Below, piece by piece: positions 1-11,220 of a DNA stretch of 64,000 bases. Made by a program: the position numbers and the translations under genes. This DNA comes from Leptasterias polaris (Eukaryota; Echinodermata; Asteroidea; Forcipulatida; Asteriidae): the NCBI GenBank assembly GCA_037783415.1, contig JAZGTN010000119.1, positions 682,001 through 746,000 of the forward strand, given 5' to 3'. Each line of letters opens with the position of its first letter. Position 1 is the stretch's first letter. A model generated the notes under the pieces. That model was not told the origin of the DNA and did not search any database. It worked only from the letters and a program-made list of their open reading frames with translations.

Positions 1-141
1 CACCTACACAAACAAATAGACGTTCGTAAATTTCAACCAAAGCTTATTTGTCAATGATGATATCTGATATGACATTTTGTTTTTAAACGAAACACTTTGT
101 AAAAAATGTAATACACAAAAATACACCGCGCCTAGTCATCT
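1..141. other. AT-rich intron sequence, nothing recognised
   Basis: Nothing gene-like is seen on either strand. By position this is an SLCO intron. Confidence 0.5.
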
Positions 142-150
142 AGGCCTAAT

Positions 151-1020
151 TAGACTTGATTCAAGTCCCTTTCTCGTGCGAGGTTCCTAACGTAACGCGC
201 CAGCATGCGCATGCAGCCACAGAATACCAGTGCGCCCTCACCGACAAAATGTAGTTATTTATGCGGTGGCGATCAAGGGACTTGACGGGGTCGTTTCCTA
301 CTCCACGCATTTGAATAGAAAATTCTCCCCAAATGGGGAGATGTACAAATCCAATGGGAGCGTGGAAGTGCCGCCCCTTTCATTTAGTATTCATCTTGCT
401 CTGTGACGTTTGTATCATGTATCTATGGACGTAAGCATCTCCAGAATGGCTGCCGGGCGGAAGAGGGGGGTGGGTGTTTTAAGTCGCTGAATTGCATTTG
501 TCAACAATTCAAAGTATGCATTTGCAAACAATACCAATCCCAATGTATACGTAATATTAACTTGAATTCAAATAAATTTGTAGTTTTTATATATATTCAT
601 GCATTTCGATCCTCGACAAAGTACTTTACCACCCCCGCAAATAAAAAAATCAACGAGTCTTCTTTTTGAACGCGTTTGATTGGACAACAAGTAATGCGCC
701 ATAACTTTGCATATTCGTAAGTGAATAAATTTACATATCAGGCAACTGCGGGTTCGTCAAGTCCCTGTCCCGCGCGCGGAACAGGTTGGGGAATGCAGAG
801 CGCAAAATAATAGTTTTCTGACGATGAGGCAAGGAAGGGCCTTGCACGGGATTAACAGGTTGGGGAATGCAGAGCGCAAAATAATAGTTTTCTGACGATG
901 AGGCAAGGAAGGGCCTTGCACGGGATTAACAGGTTGGGGAATGCAGAGCGCAAAATAATAGTTTTCTGACGATGAGGCAAGGAAGGGCCTTGCACGGGAT
1001 TGGGACTTGAGTCAAGTCTA
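151..1020 (+). mobile_element. MITE family A, long copy with 9-bp target duplication
   Basis: The inverted ends start TAGACTTGATTCAAGTCCC on the left and, on the other strand at the right end, TAGACTTGACTCAAGTCCC. The element is flanked on both sides by AGGCCTAAT, a 9-bp direct repeat (142-150 and 1021-1029). A short copy of the same family lies inverted at 60098-60319. No transposase is encoded. Inside the right half a 74-bp unit is repeated three times. A TSD of 8-9 bp is typical of hAT, P or MULE-type transposons; I cannot choose between them. Confidence 0.8.
780..1003 (+). repeat. 74-bp unit, three tandem copies inside MITE A
   Basis: Copies beginning AACAGGTTGGGGAATGCAGA start at about 780, 854 and 928 and are almost identical. 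The short family member at 60 kb has one copy, so the array was probably amplified within this insertion. Confidence 0.9.
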
Positions 1021-1027
1021 AGGCCTA

Positions 1028-1255
1028 ATAGATAGGTTGCAATATGACGTAAATCGGCCATCTTTACGGGCAATTTGGAACAATGGCAATGCGTTGCGCG
1101 TGAGAACGGCGTGCAGCACGCGCACATTTCACCAAACTCATTGCATGATTGGTTAGTGAATGACGCGGCTGCGTTAATAATTTGAGCGCTTGACGCGCCT
1201 GCAAGCCAAAATGCGATTTGCCCGTAAAGATGGCGTCTAATGGGAACTATCTATA
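1028..1255 (+). mobile_element. MITE family B, copy 1
   Basis: This is a GC-rich element with ends TAGATAGG...GCAA and TTGCCCGTAAAGATGGC...CTATCTATA. The sub-terminal motif TTTACGGGCAA appears inverted at both ends. A second copy lies in inverse orientation at 21841-22069 with the same internal CpG-rich segment. It directly abuts MITE A, so the two inserted next to each other. No coding capacity. Confidence 0.8.
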
Positions 1256-1442
1256 CTATATAGCTCGTTAAGCAGCAATACGTCTTTATAAATATATTGC
1301 TTAGCAGCAATAAACAGGATACCAGTTACAGACGATACATGAGGAATGGTATTTTGGCTGGTAACCTTATTCTGGTAAGCATAATTATATATTAATGTGC
1401 TCAGCTACTTTTGGTGCTTCAGCACCTCTACGGAAAGCTTAC

Positions 1443-1671
1443 TGCATGGATCCAGGAATCATGTCGAACGGTGGGGGCGGCATATAGTCGGCAGAGATAC
1501 CAGCAACGGTCTGCGTCTGACAACCGAAGGTCAAAAACACCGGGACAAAGACGAGGCTGACGACATCACCGAAGAGCAGGAAAAGAGCACATTTCTCGGG
1601 GGCCCATTTGCGACGTTTGATGAGGTAGCCACCGACCATGCAGCCGACCAGATTGAAGGGGAAAACGACGA
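1443..1671 (-). CDS. SLCO exon: helices 8-9, last exon in the window
   Basis: The acceptor is TTCTTGTGTACAG|TCGTCG and the donor ATGCA|GTAAGC (phase 2, so the reading frame continues off the left edge). It encodes VVFPFNLVGCMVGGYLIKRR, matching the OATP helix-8 pattern ending GGYLxKR, then a second hydrophobic segment and FLTFGCQTQTVAG, matching the conserved Cys and VAG at the start of the large extracellular loop. No further exon of the gene is visible in positions 1-1440. Confidence 0.92.
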
Positions 1672-1961
1672 CTGTACACAAGAATAAATACACGAGAAGA
1701 AAATAAGTCATGAAGCATTCAATCGATAAGTAATGATTACAAAGGTAGATGGTCTTACTCCTGATATTGGCCTATCAGGGTCTTGTCACACAGGCAACGA
1801 GAGTCAACCAACCGCACTGTATGCAGAAGGAACACATTTGTAGCACAGGTGTATTTTTCCAAGCAAAATTATATAAAGATGAAAGTGTAAAGACTTATAA
1901 AAACTTCATTGTCAGAAATGACCTGGATCCAGATCCTGAGGAGCATGATCCGGATCCAGTG

Positions 1962-3256
1962 AAATAATAATAATAGTGAAAATTTATATAGCGCCAAATC
2001 CATCGAAAACAATGCTCCATGGCGCTTACAGAGTAACATTTAAAAACAAAAACCCTATAGATAAACACAAAGTCATTAACAGAATTAACAAGAAGGTATT
2101 AAAATAAGTTTAAAATCAGCAAAAATTACAAGCAATTATAGAAATATGCAATATTTTAAAATGCAAAGGTAAGTAAATGTAAAAACAGACCAGCTGTGAC
2201 CACAATAAAATTTGTAAAAAAGAGACATACACCAAAACGTAACTCCAGAAAAAAAAAATAATAATTTAAAGAATGGAAAATAAGTGCAAAAAGAGACCTT
2301 TAGGGATAATAAAAACCACAAGAATAACAAAAACCTGGGTCTATACAATCATAAAAAATGCCTTTCGGAAGAAATAAGTTTTCAGCCCGGATTTAAAAAC
2401 ATCAATACTCTCTGTTTCCCTTAGGCACAAGTTCAGCTGGTTCCATAATTTAGGGGCAATGGCAGAAAAAGCTCTATCCCCAAATGTGCATAATCTGGTG
2501 TTACAGTGCTGTAGTCTGGTTTTATCACATGACAACCGTGTGTTTCTACGTGAACTGGAACCAGTAGTATGCAGTAATTCACTGAGATAAACAGGGGCTA
2601 GACCATTTAAACATTTATGAACTAACAGACAAATTTTATACATGATTCTATAATTCACCGGAAGCCAATGGAGCTTCATAAGTACAGGGGTTATATGCTC
2701 AAATTTTCTGGTTCCTGTGAGAATCCTGGCAGCACAATTTTGTACTCGTTGTAATGGTGCCAGTGTGGACTGGGGTAAACCTGCAAACAAGGCATTGCAA
2801 TAATCAATCTTAGACATGACTAGCATTGTGATAACTTGCTCAGTGACAGAATAATTTAAGTATTTTTTGATCTTACTGATATTATGCAGATGGTAATATG
2901 CATTGCGAGATACCTCACGAATATGACTTTGCATGTTTAACTTACAATCGAAGATGACCCCAAGATTTGTCAACTGTTTAGAGGATGTAATGCAGTGACC
3001 TCCAATATCAATGTCTACAGCAGAAACTTTCTTCAGGTTCGTAGTCGTGCCAACAACAAGAACTTCAGTCTTGTCAGTGTTTAGTTTCATGAAGTTGAAG
3101 GTCATCCACAGTTTTATATCGGTACAGCACTTCTCAATGACATTGACATTGGCTGCAGTGTCATCAGATGTTGGTGATGTTGAGATGTAAAGCATGGTGT
3201 CATCCGCATAAAAGTGACAAGTCAGGCCATGCTTGCGGATCACTTGACCCATGGGC
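1962..3256 (-). mobile_element. 5'-truncated CR1/L2-like LINE with 20-bp TSD
   Basis: A non-LTR retrotransposon inserted on the minus strand. Its 3' end is a short (ATT)n tail at 1962-1976, preceded by GCGCTATATAAAT-type sequence. AGCATGATCCGGATCCAGTG flanks it exactly on both sides (1942-1961 and 3257-3276), a 20-bp target-site duplication. The body encodes the C-terminal part of a reverse transcriptase; the 5' part, including the endonuclease, is absent, as is usual for truncated insertions. Confidence 0.9.
2341..3256 (-). CDS. reverse transcriptase C-terminal part of the LINE
   Basis: The open frame encodes about 305 residues of a Jockey-superfamily (CR1/L2-like) reverse transcriptase from just before the catalytic box to the natural end. 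Seen in order: CHFYADDTMLY (the YADD active site), a DIKLWMTFNFMKLNTDKTEVL motif, LGVIFDCKLNM, SKIDYCNALFAGLP, LQRVQNCAARILT, HITPVLMKLHWLPV and the end SGLKTYFFRKAFF. The reading frame is intact, so the insertion is not old, but the protein lacks the endonuclease and fingers. The frame runs on upstream into the 21-bp repeat (to 3381), which supplies a spurious start codon. Confidence 0.9.
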
Positions 3257-3390
3257 AGCATGATCCGGATCCAGTGGAGCATGATCCGGAGGAGCATGAT
3301 CCGGATCCTGAGGAGCATGATCCGGATCCTGAGGAGCATGATCCGGATCCTGAGGAGCATGATCCGGATCCTGAGGAGCATGATCCATTC
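3257..3390 (+). repeat. 21-bp minisatellite interrupted by the LINE
   Basis: Units of GAGCATGATCCGGATCCTGAG (21 bp) repeat five to six times. Remnants of the same repeat lie at 1922-1961 on the other side of the LINE, so the array was one block before the insertion. A period divisible by three keeps it open in several frames and explains short repetitive ORFs here; these are not genes. Confidence 0.92.
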
Positions 3391-3828
3391 CTGGGTCGGT
3401 GTGACTCGGAATAGGCCTATGTGTCAAAATGACGCAGAATTCTGGTTCCGAGTCTGACCCGGACATTGTTCAGGTCCACTGGGAACCGGAATCCATGTCA
3501 TTTCTGACCCCAGGGTCAGAAGTGCAAAGGAGGTTTAAAGCTTGCAATGCAATCCTCACGCGTTCACAATGGTAACTATTTTCATTCTGATTTTATGTTT
3601 GCAGCGCGGCAACTTTGTTCTCGGACTTTAAAAAGATTGATATCTATACGTAGTATCAGCCGGAAAAACCCAAAAGTGCAGTTTTACGGTCTCGATTGTC
3701 CTTAAGATCTCAAACCAAGGCTTGACGGTACAAATGAGAGGGCCCCCCTTGTCTGGATGTATAATAAAAACCAACAATTCCTTATGAATACAGGGGTTCC
3801 AGACAGTAACGATACAAACATGACTTAC

Positions 3829-3993
3829 TCGCAAGCATGGACGATAAAGCTGGAGACACCGCAAACTCCACATTGTAGTATTTCAGCGAGAAGCTGCCGT
3901 TGGCGGCAGCATTTGCACCCTCCATGGCCGATGACAAGCACAGCAGAATGAGACCAAGATTCATTATCATTCTTTTGTAGCTGTAGAACATCT
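3829..3993 (-). CDS. SLCO exon: helix 7 and following loop
   Basis: The acceptor is TCTTATTACCGTAG|AGATG and the donor CTTGCGA|GTAAGT (phase 1). The exon gives MFYSYKRMIMNLGLILLCLSS, AMEGANAAANGSFSLKY and VSPALSSMLA. This follows the OATP layout of a helix, a glycine-rich EG motif, a loop with a conserved KY pair and the start of the next helix (S.S.AS.L). A competing acceptor nearer the coding part (CTACAG|CTAC) would give a stop, so the upstream one is chosen on phase. Confidence 0.88.
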
Positions 3994-4378
3994 CTACGGT
4001 AATAAGAGAGATACAAAAGGCAGTAAGATAAAGGAGTAATTTAAAAAATTCGTTTGAATAAAAATGCCCAAAAGAAGGCTGTAAACAGTACAAAACATGC
4101 AACCTCTTAGCATTTTCTCTGTAAACAGTACAACAACAACTTGATCCTCTGTCAATTATTTAGAAAGTTGATCCTCTGTCAATTATTTAGAATCAATCAA
4201 TCACTTTACATTTATACCCTTTATTGTCATAATCAAAGTGATACCAGCTAATAAAGAACATAATAGACTGAGTTGATAAAGGTTCCAACAGCGAAGTCAG
4301 GAAGCCGTTTTATAGAGGCCGGAATCTGGAAGACGAAATTCTACTTTCAAGATATTGTCATCCCGAGACAGATCATGT

Positions 4379-4440
4379 CGAGATGTCGTCATCTTTACGT
4401 TTATGATGTCATCATCTTTACGTTTATGATGTCATCATCA
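4379..4440 (+). repeat. short ATGATGTCATCATCTTTACG repeat in an intron
   Basis: Two to three copies of a 22-bp unit lie within a longer dispersed repeat; a related stretch with the following CTCAACA-GT-GAATGGCAC segment occurs at 7930-8025. This is a non-coding intronic repeat. Confidence 0.6.
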
Positions 4441-5034
4441 TGCACTCACTGCAATAAATTATCTCAGGATCTCAACAAGTTGGATGGCACTTGCAGAGCT
4501 TCGTATACAAACACCTCTGAGCTGCACTCGACGGTTTTATACAATGTTGAACAAAACGGTTATGCTCAAGAGTCCATTTGGGACATTATTACAAAACCCT
4601 GCCAGTTGACAACTGGCAATGCTCATCTCAATATACTGGCCATATACTGAGGGATAAAATAAATGGTAGCAACCCCACGGTCTTCCAGAGGGTCTAGAGA
4701 TTGTATTTCACCATTCCAGGGGCGGATCCACGAATATTTGCCAACTATAGACTGAATGGGAAGTTCAATTACCCCAAGACTAAGGCTTGTTTGTGTATAG
4801 TCAATGGGGAAATCCCCTGAGTCCAGTCGACCAGTGGAAGTTCTAAACAACGTAGCGTGTAAACGACCTCGCCCTGGCTACTCAAACTTTCGATTATGTT
4901 TCTCAAGCGTATTCCCTTAAAAGTCAAGAAAAATTGGATTACAACTAAATTCATGCGCAGAGTAATACAAAAAAACGCTTAATCAGCCTGACTGGTAGGG
5001 TTACGCACTTAAGGGTTTTAGAGACTATACTTAC

Positions 5035-5194
5035 TTTTAAGGGCGTTCCAGAAGGTGATATGCAAAGGAAGCTTCATTGGATCTTCCTTCTCTTCTTTAG
5101 TCTCAACCTCCTTCCCAGAATACCCGTTTGTTGTACCGTCTTCGATCGACTTCATTTGTATTCCGTCTTCCTCCTTTGCTAGGAGCTTTTCAGC
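5035..5194 (-). CDS. SLCO exon: intracellular loop 3
   Basis: The exon is bounded by GTGTCCAAG|GCTGAA and CTTAAAA|GTAAGT (phase 0 in, phase 1 out). It encodes a highly charged segment, AEKLLAKEEDGIQ...VETKEEKEDPMKLPL, ending ITFWNALKS. This corresponds to the variable cytosolic loop between OATP helices 6 and 7, whose C-terminal end usually reads FPxALxxLLxNP. The phase match with exons on both sides is the main support, since the loop itself is poorly conserved. Confidence 0.88.
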
Positions 5195-5233
5195 CTTGGA
5201 CACAAAAAAGCAAAAAATGGGTCAATAGTTGTG

Positions 5234-5400
5234 TATAGATGGATTGCAATAGACATCATTGGCCGCCATCTTTGATGAATTGTGCACGCCTAAAGAGCCA
5301 TCATTGGCTGAGAGTCGAGCGTAGCGCGTACACGCGTGCACTTTTCCATTGTTTTACATCAAAGATGGCGGTCAATGACGCGTATTGCAATTCATCTATA
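5234..5400 (+). mobile_element. small MITE with CCGCCATCTTTGATG ends
   Basis: The terminal inverted repeats are TATAGATGGATTGCAAT... and ...ATTGCAATTCATCTATA, with GCCGCCATCTTTGATG inverted just inside. Length is 167 bp with a CpG-rich centre and no ORF. It resembles families B and C in architecture (GCCATCTTT near each end), suggesting one broad superfamily. Confidence 0.8.
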
Positions 5401-5689
5401 ACGTAAAAATAAGAGACATTTTAGTTTTCAAAACCTGTCGGTTTTAAGGTCTTGCAATGGTCGCGGCGATTATACAAAATATAAAAACAAAATTTAGTTA
5501 TCGGGAGGCATCAGTGAATAGTTGCAAAAGACCCTGGTGATCCTTAGCATTCGACGATTATCTTTGCGCAATCGACTACAAGACAGACTTTACTGTTCCC
5601 TGTTCATTAACTAATTTTGAGTATGCAGCACCAACATTCAATGGACGCATCACTTGCCAATCATTCACATCGACAATATATACTCTCGC

Positions 5690-5835
5690 AGGTACCCATA
5701 ACACGTACTTTGGATTGATGAGAAGTCACGTGGTTTGCCCGAGGACACCAAACTTTCATGACTGGGATTCGAACTCGTGCCGGATAAACACAACCACAAG
5801 AATTTGAGTCTAGCAACCAATCGGTCACGACACGC
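5690..5835 (-). mobile_element. tRNA-Leu-derived SINE fragment
   Basis: Read on the minus strand, GTGTCGTGACCGATTGG...TTCGAATCCCAGTCATGA has the A-box/B-box layout of a leucine-type tRNA head and the same downstream sequence type (the TTTGGTGTCCTCGGGCAA segment) as the full SINE at 45741-46114. It is truncated and diverged. Confidence 0.6.
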
Positions 5836-6511
5836 ATACGCTTTGAAATGCGACTACTAATTGTAAAGAGATAAACAAACATAAACAACATTTTTAAACG
5901 AAGAATTTTCAAGAAGTCGTCGATCGTCCAGAGGAAGGACGTTTAACGACGGTGTAACCGGCAAAAGGTCGCGGGCAACAATTTTCGGCAGCATCTCAAA
6001 AGTCGGGTACGTTCTATAGGCGCAAAAGAACGTTCTTTGGGGGCAAAAGCCCGCAATCCAGAACGTTCCGCAAGACCACATCATTGTGTCAAAGTACACG
6101 CGTGAACACGCGCATGAGTAAAGTTGAACGTTCCAATGGAAGGTTCCCGTGATCCAACAACGGAACGATGCGTGAGCACGCGCTGCAATACTTATCCGTA
6201 AGTTCCTGTTAAAGAATGCCCCTACCATTCCGACTTTTGTGTGTTTCATGAAAATTAAAGGTTCGCGGCAAAGTAGGTTTTTCTGCCGTTTTTAAAGTCA
6301 AGGGGTAAGTTCAGCATTGGAATAAAGCATGTCTTTGGGATAACATTAGCAGCACAATAAACGACAGTCGTGCCTTCCTTTTGTTTCAAAAGGGCCATTC
6401 TATTGCTTGCGACCTTCTGCTCGGGCAAAACATTGTACTTTTGTGCGACTGGAAAAGGGTCATACAGCCTTGCAACCTGCTTCCGGACACATGACTACGA
6501 AGTATTATTAC

Positions 6512-6774
6512 CCTTTCCCGATCTTCCTCCAAACGCTCCTTCGATTGCGGCATTTTTTTCGGGAAGAAAAAGAACGGGATACTGATCAGTATGACCGCAC
6601 CGCCAAGGCAGACAAAGCCTAGCCACCAGGCTCCAATGAACCGGGGATCGTTGTCAGTAAAGGTCGGCCATTCGCTCTCCGGCAAACGATCAAAGTCCAC
6701 GAAGATTCCGAGGAATGTAGACCCGAAGAGAAACCCGAGGAGCGGGCCTAAGGAGATGGCGATGAACAGGAATG
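6512..6774 (-). CDS. SLCO exon: helices 5-6 and family signature
   Basis: The acceptor lies after a CTTCTTCTTCTTCACAACCAG tract and the donor is GAAAGG|GTAATA (phase 0). The exon encodes FIAISLGPLLGFLFGSTFLGI, then DPRFIGAWWLGF at about residues 318-329 of the predicted protein, then a hydrophobic segment ending FFFFPKKMP. This contains the OATP superfamily signature, which normally sits at the start of helix 6, with one substitution (Trp to Phe at the fourth position). The charged C-terminal end is the start of the large intracellular loop. Confidence 0.95.
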
Positions 6775-6839
6775 CTGGTTGTGAAGAAGAAGAAGAAAAA
6801 CTCAATAATTGTCATTAAAATGCCTGAACAAAATAAAGC

Positions 6840-7400
6840 TGTTGACCAAAGAAGTTGTAACTAAATCTCAAACTCTTGGTGGCGCTCTTTACTAAGTTGT
6901 GTCTGAATCACACGACTTTGGCTTTGCATGTCCTGAAGCAGGAGCGCTGAAGAATGGGCCTTTTCGGTGATTTTGGCTAAAGCCGAAGCCATTAACTCGC
7001 CACAGCCTAACAGTCCAAGAACTTCCGGGTCAATATTGACCCAGATCCAGGTCCCCCGTGGGGCCTGACCCACCTCTGGGTCAGTATGACCCTGAATCCA
7101 GTGTAAACATGATCCAAAAATAATCCCGTGATCCGCATTTCGGTAAGGCAGGATGTATGACCCTCGGAGATTCTTTACCTGTACCTCCACCCCCCCCCCC
7201 CCCCCCCATAAGGCAAACTGTGCACACATTTCTTATGATAGAGCCCTCTTTTGACCCAACCTCCTTCGACCCTTGCTAATTTCCAACACGGTGGTTAGAA
7301 TCTCCGGGGAACAGATTTCCCTAAGACACGGGGTCAGAGTTTGTTGTTGGTGTTTTTTTTTTGTTTTTGGGGGGTTTTTTTTTGGGGGGGGGGGGGGTTG
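6840..7400. other. intron with GGGTCA-rich and homopolymer sequence
   Basis: The SLCO intron between exons at 7423 and 6774. It contains a CCTGGGTCAGA/TGACCC-rich stretch (7025-7110) similar to 3455-3525, a poly-C run near 7190-7208 and G/T-rich runs at 7360-7405. No gene seen. Confidence 0.6.
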
Positions 7401-7422
7401 GGGGGTTAAGAGTGTAGCATAC

Positions 7423-7841
7423 CTATATAAACAGGGGTGGTGTGCTTTCCCACAGCATCATCGATGTAGGTTGTTCCCAGAGGTTTGACTGGCACGTTCC
7501 CGATACCAAGAATCAGTTGGCCAAAAATGAGCCACCAGACGGGGTTAAAGGCAGGTTCGTTGCTGTAGTCCACCTCGCAGGAGGGGTCTTTGCTGTTCTC
7601 GTTCTCGTCCGCCTCACAGTAGTCGATATACTTCTCTGTTTGGTTGCAGCCTTGTGGTATGCTGTTGTACGGTGCCAACATGAAGTGGGGAATACCGCAC
7701 ATGGCTATACCGATCCCTGACATGAGTATACCCACGGCGATGATGCGCGTACGATGACCCTTGTGGCCGAAGTAGGCAACGAAGATGACCAATATAAGAT
7801 CCATGGCGTCGTTCAAAATTAAAATGGCGCCTGATTCAACA
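7423..7841 (-). CDS. SLCO exon: helices 2-4 region
   Basis: The acceptor CATTTCAG|TGTTGAATC and donor ATATAG|GTATGC bound 419 nt. The product continues VESGAILILNDAMDLILV, FVAYFGHKGHRTR and GIPHFMLAPYN, matching the OATP pattern of helix 2, the short FGxxGHxxR loop, helix 3 and the PHF motif. A cysteine-bearing loop (NQTEKYIDYCEADENE...PSCEVDY) precedes the next hydrophobic segment and the conserved PLGTTYIDD. NQT is a potential glycosylation sequon in what would be the extracellular loop. Phases fit both neighbours. Confidence 0.93.
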
Positions 7842-8073
7842 CTGAAATGAAAAAAATATATATATATATATACCTACAGTGTCGAACATCACATTACTTT
7901 CATGAAGGCGTTTCATGATAGCGACATCCTAAGATAAAATATACCAGAGGATGTCGTCATCTTATGATGTCATCATCCTGCTTTAAATTTCCTCATGATC
8001 TCAACATGTCGAATGGCACGTCAAACGGCTCCGTAGATTTTTGAAACAAAATTAGTGCAAATATAGCACTTAC

Positions 8074-8402
8074 CTGGAGAGCTTAAATTGTTTCTCGATG
8101 GTACCGACGACGGAGCCGAGGTAAACAGCCGACGAAGTCTTCACCAGGAGATACAGCATCGACCAGAATGCGAACGCCTTCGGCCCTCCTGCGACCCACT
8201 GGAGGCTCCTTGGCCGGAACGAGCCGATACCGCACACCAGCTGGTCCGGATCTTTGTCCTGGATTTCAACCTCGGAGATGTCTTCGTATACAGCCGCGGA
8301 GTCCTTCAGCGGAACCTTGGAGTCCTGCCGGTCCATTTCCGACTCCACCATCTTTCTTCGTTTTTCGGATGGTCCGATCTCCTCACCTTCGAGAACGTCA
8401 AC
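8074..8402 (-). CDS. SLCO exon: N-terminal tail and transmembrane helix 1
   Basis: This exon encodes a charged tail (VDVLEGEEIGPSEKRRK, then MVESEMDRQ) followed by CGIGSFRPRSLQ, the conserved OATP pre-helix motif, and a first hydrophobic helix ending in TIEKQFKLS. The donor is TCCAG|GTAAGT (phase 2), joining AG to a T in the next exon to give Ser. The acceptor at 8402 (TATGTAG|GTTGAC) has a weak pyrimidine tract; if it is not used, the CDS begins at ATG 8351. The donor and frame are secure, the upstream boundary less so. Confidence 0.9.
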
Positions 8403-11050
8403 CTACATACATGTACGTCACAGATGTATTTGATTGTTAGCATTCGCAATTTATTTAACCCCAAGAAATAGTTAATGGCCTGACGTTCCGACCCTAGCAA
8501 AGTCTTTTTCGAAGTTTAAACTTCGTCCTCCAAGAAAGATTATGCCAGGGTTGAAACGTCAGGACGCTTACTTTTTCTTGCATCTATACCGTAGGTCCTT
8601 TTGGTTGGGGTAAGCATTTTGAATCAACTTTATGACAAATAAAACACATGGACTAAAAGAAGGAACTAAAGTGGTAATCGAACCCACAACCACAGATGAA
8701 AGAAAAGAAAGTACCACATTACACCAATCATTCCTCCCCAAAAACAAAACAAAAAATCACATTTTATGGGCATTCTTAAAGTTGCTGTTGAATCGCTGTA
8801 AGATTTTTATTTTTCAAGGAAATCTTACAAAAATGTGTACTCAAAAATAAAGTGAAGCCACAAAACGGGAAAGGGCACTGCAGTAGCTCTAAACATTGAC
8901 GTCGATTTGTTACAAAACTGTTATTAATAAGTACGGTTCTTACACTATTGACTTATTTATTTATTTGTCAATTTTCAGTTTTCGTTCTAGTCAATGTGTC
9001 GTTGTGTTCCAATACCGTTCAAGGCAATTTTGTTGTGTTCATTTTGCTCTATTTTCTTTATTTATAATGTATTTACACAGTCAGTTTCTTTTGTGGTACA
9101 AATATTTTTTATATTTTTTAGTCAGTATTTCCAAAAAGTTTTATAAAAATACTCGATTAATTTGATAACTTTATAACTCAGATATGGAGAACAATGAAAG
9201 CAACTCAAGTTATCGTATGATAGTTAGCCTTTGAAAGAACAAAATAGGGGGTTCGATTCTAATTGTTCTCCCTAAAATCGCTTTAGTTCGTGTAATTCCA
9301 ATGAAAATGCAAAGTCCCGTTAAAGTGTATGTCTTTCAATATTGCAATAACACAATCTATGTTTATTAGTCTCGTAGACAAACACATCGATGTCCCAGGT
9401 ACGAACGGGGAGGGTGTGGGGCACAAGACCTGGAGAAAATCACAATGTTGTTTATTTGCTAGTTTCTTTTCAATCACAATTTTGTCAATTCATGCATGAA
9501 GAAACGATTTGCATCACGTATTTCAACTTTCGCTAGATTCGTTAAACTAAGAGGCTTTGTGTGAAAACTACACGGCTATAACTGTATGCAGAGGTATAGA
9601 GACGTTTGCCATTTCGACACCGGTGCCGTTCGCAAGCTCTTCAAAGTTGGAGTATTGTTTGGCTTTTTAGAATAGAACGATACAAATTCATTACTTTGCA
9701 AATTCAGTCTTCAGTAAGTTGCATGACCCAATTTTTTGCGAAAGATATTAATTTGTTTATATATATATACATGTTTTTTTTTCCTTTTTTCCATTTCAAG
9801 TCGCTGCCTGACGTACCGGTAGCCCCGTAGGCGGTAACCATGCACCACGGATTAGTTGGGTCATGGTGGCGCTGCTACCTACCTACGATGACGTCGTCAA
9901 TTGGTCGTTTAAAATGTTGTCAACACCTTTCATAAGTAATTCTAAACAGAATAGAATCTGGTCACAGTAACATAGAGCTGCTTTTGGCACACAGAATAAA
10001 AAGTAAGCACATCAAAAATATGCTCAGTAGAATAAGATTACCAGTCAAAAATGCCATGTCACATGTATCATCTGTGACTGGTATCCGTCCTGCTTATTTT
10101 TGCTCAGCAGGACTTTTTAAAGCAATATTTTCTTATTTTGTGGTTTTCCTCCAGAACCAAAATCTGACATTTCTTCATCTTCCCTACAAAGGTGCCTTCT
10201 GGTCTACGGATCACAATGCGGTAGTCGCTTTTGGAGGATCCTTAGAATTTGTTACAAGAAAGATATAAATAAGATGAACAAGGATAACCTAAATTGAAAG
10301 GAACTGTAGTCTAGGTGTGATTGAATATGTTCTATTGCAAAATGCTGAGAAGCATTTTGTTTGTCTTTCTTTTTGTGAGTTTATCATTGTCAATGTTTAG
10401 CTTGTTACCGTTGTTTGCTATTCGGCTTGAATTGTTTGGGTTACACCCACCTGCATGGAAGCTGAAGAACTGGCGGGCCCTGTGGGCTGCACACAAACCC
10501 AACCAGTGCCGCTCTAGACTTGAGGACCAGCTATGCAAATAATAACACTAGGGAACACGGGGTGAAATCAATTCTCACTTCGTGTTGTTTATTTTCACGT
10601 AACTTTAGTGTGTGTTTTCTTTTGAGTGCGACAACTTAAACCGGTACCGGACAAAGTAAAGCAAATGTTGACATCACAAGTTCAATTTTAACGAGTTCAG
10701 GGTTTTTTCATGGACTTCTTTGTTCACTTCTGAACCATGGAGGTTTCCTAAAATGTAAGAGCCCGGTTAGTTTGTATTGTTAACAAAGGGGACAGGAGAG
10801 GGTTACCATTACGGATTATTGTGTATCATAAAAGGCTATTTAAATGGGTTTTAGCGGCTGTCTCGCGTTGCCCAACTGCATTGTTGTTTTAGGTATAATC
10901 TTGGAAGCAAACGAAAATAAGTTGTTAAATTTCTTAAGTCAATGTATATACAGTAAAAAAGGGCGGGTGTATTGTAATCGTCGATAAATAAAGATACAGC
11001 GCACCGGAATATACCTGTCTACGAGACATGAATGTGTCTATAGAGCAGAC
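8403..11050. other. large first SLCO intron, proximal part, no gene seen
   Basis: AT-rich sequence with only short, non-conserved frames. A possible degenerate tRNA-like segment lies at 8665-8700 (minus). I see no exon that could be tied to a known family. Confidence 0.5.
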
Positions 11051-11054
11051 ATAG

Positions 11055-11220
11055 GGGGGCTAGATAGCTGATCGGTAGAGCACCCCGGTAGAGCACGGGC
11101 AAGTTTTTTGTTTCCGGAAGACGCAGGTTCAAACTCCGCTCTAGTCATTGTTTTTTCTTGTTCGATCCAAAATTATTTACAAATTTACCCCGTCAGTTTC
11201 CCCCTGTGGTTATTTCATTA
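11055..11220 (+). mobile_element. tRNA-derived SINE, family T
   Basis: GGGGCTAGATAGCTGATCGGTAGAGC resembles a tRNA A-box and GCAGGTTCAAACTCCGCTCTA a B-box, followed by a tail with CCGTCAGTTTCCCC-TGTGGTTATTT. The same head and tail occur inverted at 30990-31165 and partly at 45236-45360. The cloverleaf is broken by a duplicated GGTAGAGCAC, so it is not a working tRNA. Confidence 0.65.

Noticed and set aside
3200..3466. Frames with HDPDPEE or DHAPQDP repeats
   Set aside because: Translation of the 21-bp minisatellite, not a protein gene.
6370..6818. Plus-strand frames opposite the SLCO exon
   Set aside because: Shadows of the minus-strand exon, whose splice sites and family motif are clear.
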